Assembly: GCA_028874795.1 (NCBI GenBank)
Contig: JAPPHT010000088.1
Coordinates: forward strand, 3,905 to 47,100
Direction of reading: 5' to 3'
From: Chloroflexota bacterium
Lineage (GTDB): Bacteria > Chloroflexota > Dehalococcoidia > Lucifugimonadales > Australimonadaceae
Length of the DNA: 43,196 bases
The notes under the pieces: model-generated
What the model was told of the DNA's origin: nothing
The model's database searches: none
The model's input: only the letters and a program-made list of their open reading frames with translations
Position numbers and translations under genes: made by a program
Shown here: in pieces, positions 42,158-43,196 of the stretch
How positions within the stretch are numbered: position 1 is the stretch's first letter
Layout of the letters: each line of letters opens with the position of its first letter

Positions 42158-42165
42158 CCGGAGGT

Positions 42166-43196
42166 CTACCTGAAGGCGTAGCGCTCGTGGCCGGTGAGGG
42201 TGCGCACGCCCTCCCACTCGCTGAGCTTCGCGCCCTCGCCGGAGAGGACGGCCTCGACCTCGGCGGGCGCCGGGCGGAGGTCCTTGAACGGGCCGCCGGT
42301 GCCCTCGTATCCGGGGTACTGGAAGTACTCGCAGGGCAGGATGATGATCTCGTTCTCCGCCTCGTCGCGGTGGATGTTCATGGGCTCGCCACCCTTCTCC
42401 ACGACGCGGGCCTGCTCGTCCAGCAGCCGGCGGTACATGATGACGCCGACGTCGGTGACGCCGAGGCGCTCCGTCGTCCGGTCAGAGATGGGCCCCTGGA
42501 TGATCCACGCGAGCTGGTCCTGCGCGAGGACGTAGTCGTAGCGGATCTTTCCGTTGTCATCGAAGACCGGCATCTCAGTGAAGGGGACCTCCGTCTGGGG
42601 CTCCTCGCCGCCCTTGAGCGGGCGGAACGTCATGGAGACGTGGATCGTGTGCGTGTCGTCGGCAGGCGTCCGGAACTGCATGCCGTGGGCGACGCGGAGG
42701 ATGTTGGGGAAGAGCACGGGATGCCCGATGCGCCAGAACTCGTCCTCCTCCGTTTCGTCACCGACCAGCCTGCGCTTGATGACGCCGTAGTCCGTGGTGT
42801 CGAAGCCGATCTTCTTGTGCTCACGTCCCTTCGCGCCCGTGACGGCGTTCCAGGCGTCGCGCTCTTCAGGCGGCTTGCCGCGGTTCATCATCCAGCCGCC
42901 GAAGTAGCGGTGCAGCCACTGGAAGTGCAGCGGGTCGAGCGAGTTCTCCTGGCACTGGAGCCAGTTGCAGGGCAGGTCGTGCAGCTGCCACTCCCGGTGG
43001 CCTTCCCACTCCAAGACGTCCCAGCGAGGCAGGAGCGGCGCCGGAGCGGGCCCCATGTAGGCCCAGATGACGCCCGCGTACTCCTGCGCTTGGTACGCCT
43101 TGATGCGTACCTTCTCCTTGAACTTGGACCCTTCCGGCTCCGACGGCTGGTCGACGCACTGGCCGGTCTCGTTGAATATCCAGCCGTGGTAGGCGC
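42166..43196 (-). CDS. Rieske non-heme iron oxygenase, alpha subunit (5' end outside window)
   Basis: Partial: the coding frame enters at 43196 with AYHGWIFN, the end of the Rieske cluster motif C-x-Y-H-G-W, so the first cysteine and histidine lie beyond the window edge. The catalytic domain carries the mononuclear iron motif N-x-x-D-x-x-H-x-x-x-x-H in NSLDPLHFQWLH. A 2Fe-2S centre passes electrons to this iron, which hydroxylates or demethylates an aromatic or related substrate using O2. ATG 43056 is internal and not the start. The reductase partner is not in view. Its substrate is unknown; the amidohydrolase nearby may act in the same aromatic pathway, by inference. Confidence 0.92.
   Translation of the reverse strand, partial: AYHGWIFNETGQCVDQPSEPEGSKFKEKVRIKAYQAQEYAGVIWAYMGPAPAPLLPRWDVLEWEGHREWQLHDLPCNWLQCQENSLDPLHFQWLHRYFGGWMMNRGKPPEERDAWNAVTGAKGREHKKIGFDTTDYGVIKRRLVGDETEEDEFWRIGHPVLFPNILRVAHGMQFRTPADDTHTIHVSMTFRPLKGGEEPQTEVPFTEMPVFDDNGKIRYDYVLAQDQLAWIIQGPISDRTTERLGVTDVGVIMYRRLLDEQARVVEKGGEPMNIHRDEAENEIIILPCEYFQYPGYEGTGGPFKDLRPAPAEVEAVLSGEGAKLSEWEGVRTLTGHERYAFR

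Overview
The window is about two-thirds G+C by eye, tightly packed, and carries no rRNA, tRNA or ribosomal protein gene that would fix the taxon. The gene mix suggests an uncultured environmental Chloroflexota bacterium (Dehalococcoidia / SAR202-like). That mix is luciferase-like flavin oxidoreductases, alpha/beta hydrolases, an amidohydrolase, a Rieske oxygenase, a TPP enzyme, a D-2-hydroxyacid dehydrogenase, Ku plus ligase, and a MoxR-DUF58-transglutaminase operon. The intergenic space is full of short GC-rich palindromic repeats. The taxonomic assignment is inference, not proof.

Layout. 0.3-6.9 kb: catabolic genes, mostly on the minus strand (hydrolase-LLM oxidoreductase pair, 2-hydroxyacid dehydrogenase, acetyl-CoA synthetase-like enzyme). 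A small His-rich protein and a six-helix membrane protein lie on the plus strand among them. 7.4-9.2 kb: an acyltransferase-3 membrane protein with an ankyrin domain inserted between its membrane helices. 9.2-9.9 kb: a tandem array of about 146-bp units made of the repeat families. 9.9-13.4 kb: a minus-strand operon of TPP enzyme, alpha/beta hydrolase and LLM oxidoreductase; its last two genes repeat the hydrolase-LLM order seen at 0.3-2.1 kb. 13.6-15.0 kb: a NYN-domain protein and a carboxymuconolactone decarboxylase-like protein. 15.2-20.7 kb: a MacA/MacB-type export operon (adaptor, ATPase, permease, a DUF5666-like membrane-anchored protein, an alpha/beta hydrolase). 20.8-22.6 kb: a Ku-ligase pair for end joining. 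22.8-23.7 kb: an orphan periplasmic-binding-protein-fold gene without a signal peptide.

The most unusual region is 23.9-36.5 kb, a five-gene plus-strand operon whose junctions mostly overlap. It encodes a 2330-residue membrane protein, an 828-residue polytopic membrane protein, a MoxR AAA+ ATPase, a DUF58 protein and a second polytopic membrane protein. The giant protein has five N-terminal helices, a transglutaminase-like module with Ser in place of the catalytic Cys, a HEAT array, a second transglutaminase module with intact Cys-His, seven beta-sandwich repeats, one more helix, an eighth beta-sandwich and a DUF4129-like tail. This is an elaborated form of the known MoxR/DUF58/TgpA gene neighbourhood and probably acts at the cell surface.

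36.6-43.2 kb: a LysR regulator, a markedly lower-GC DUF91/NucS-like nuclease gene that looks transferred, a shikimate dehydrogenase homologue with an insertion, a GNAT acetyltransferase, an amidohydrolase, a Cas4/RecB-like nuclease with four cysteines, and the 3' part of a Rieske oxygenase gene that leaves the window. The palindromic repeats are frequent from 0 to 11 kb and from 20.6 to 22.8 kb. I saw none from 22.9 kb to the end.
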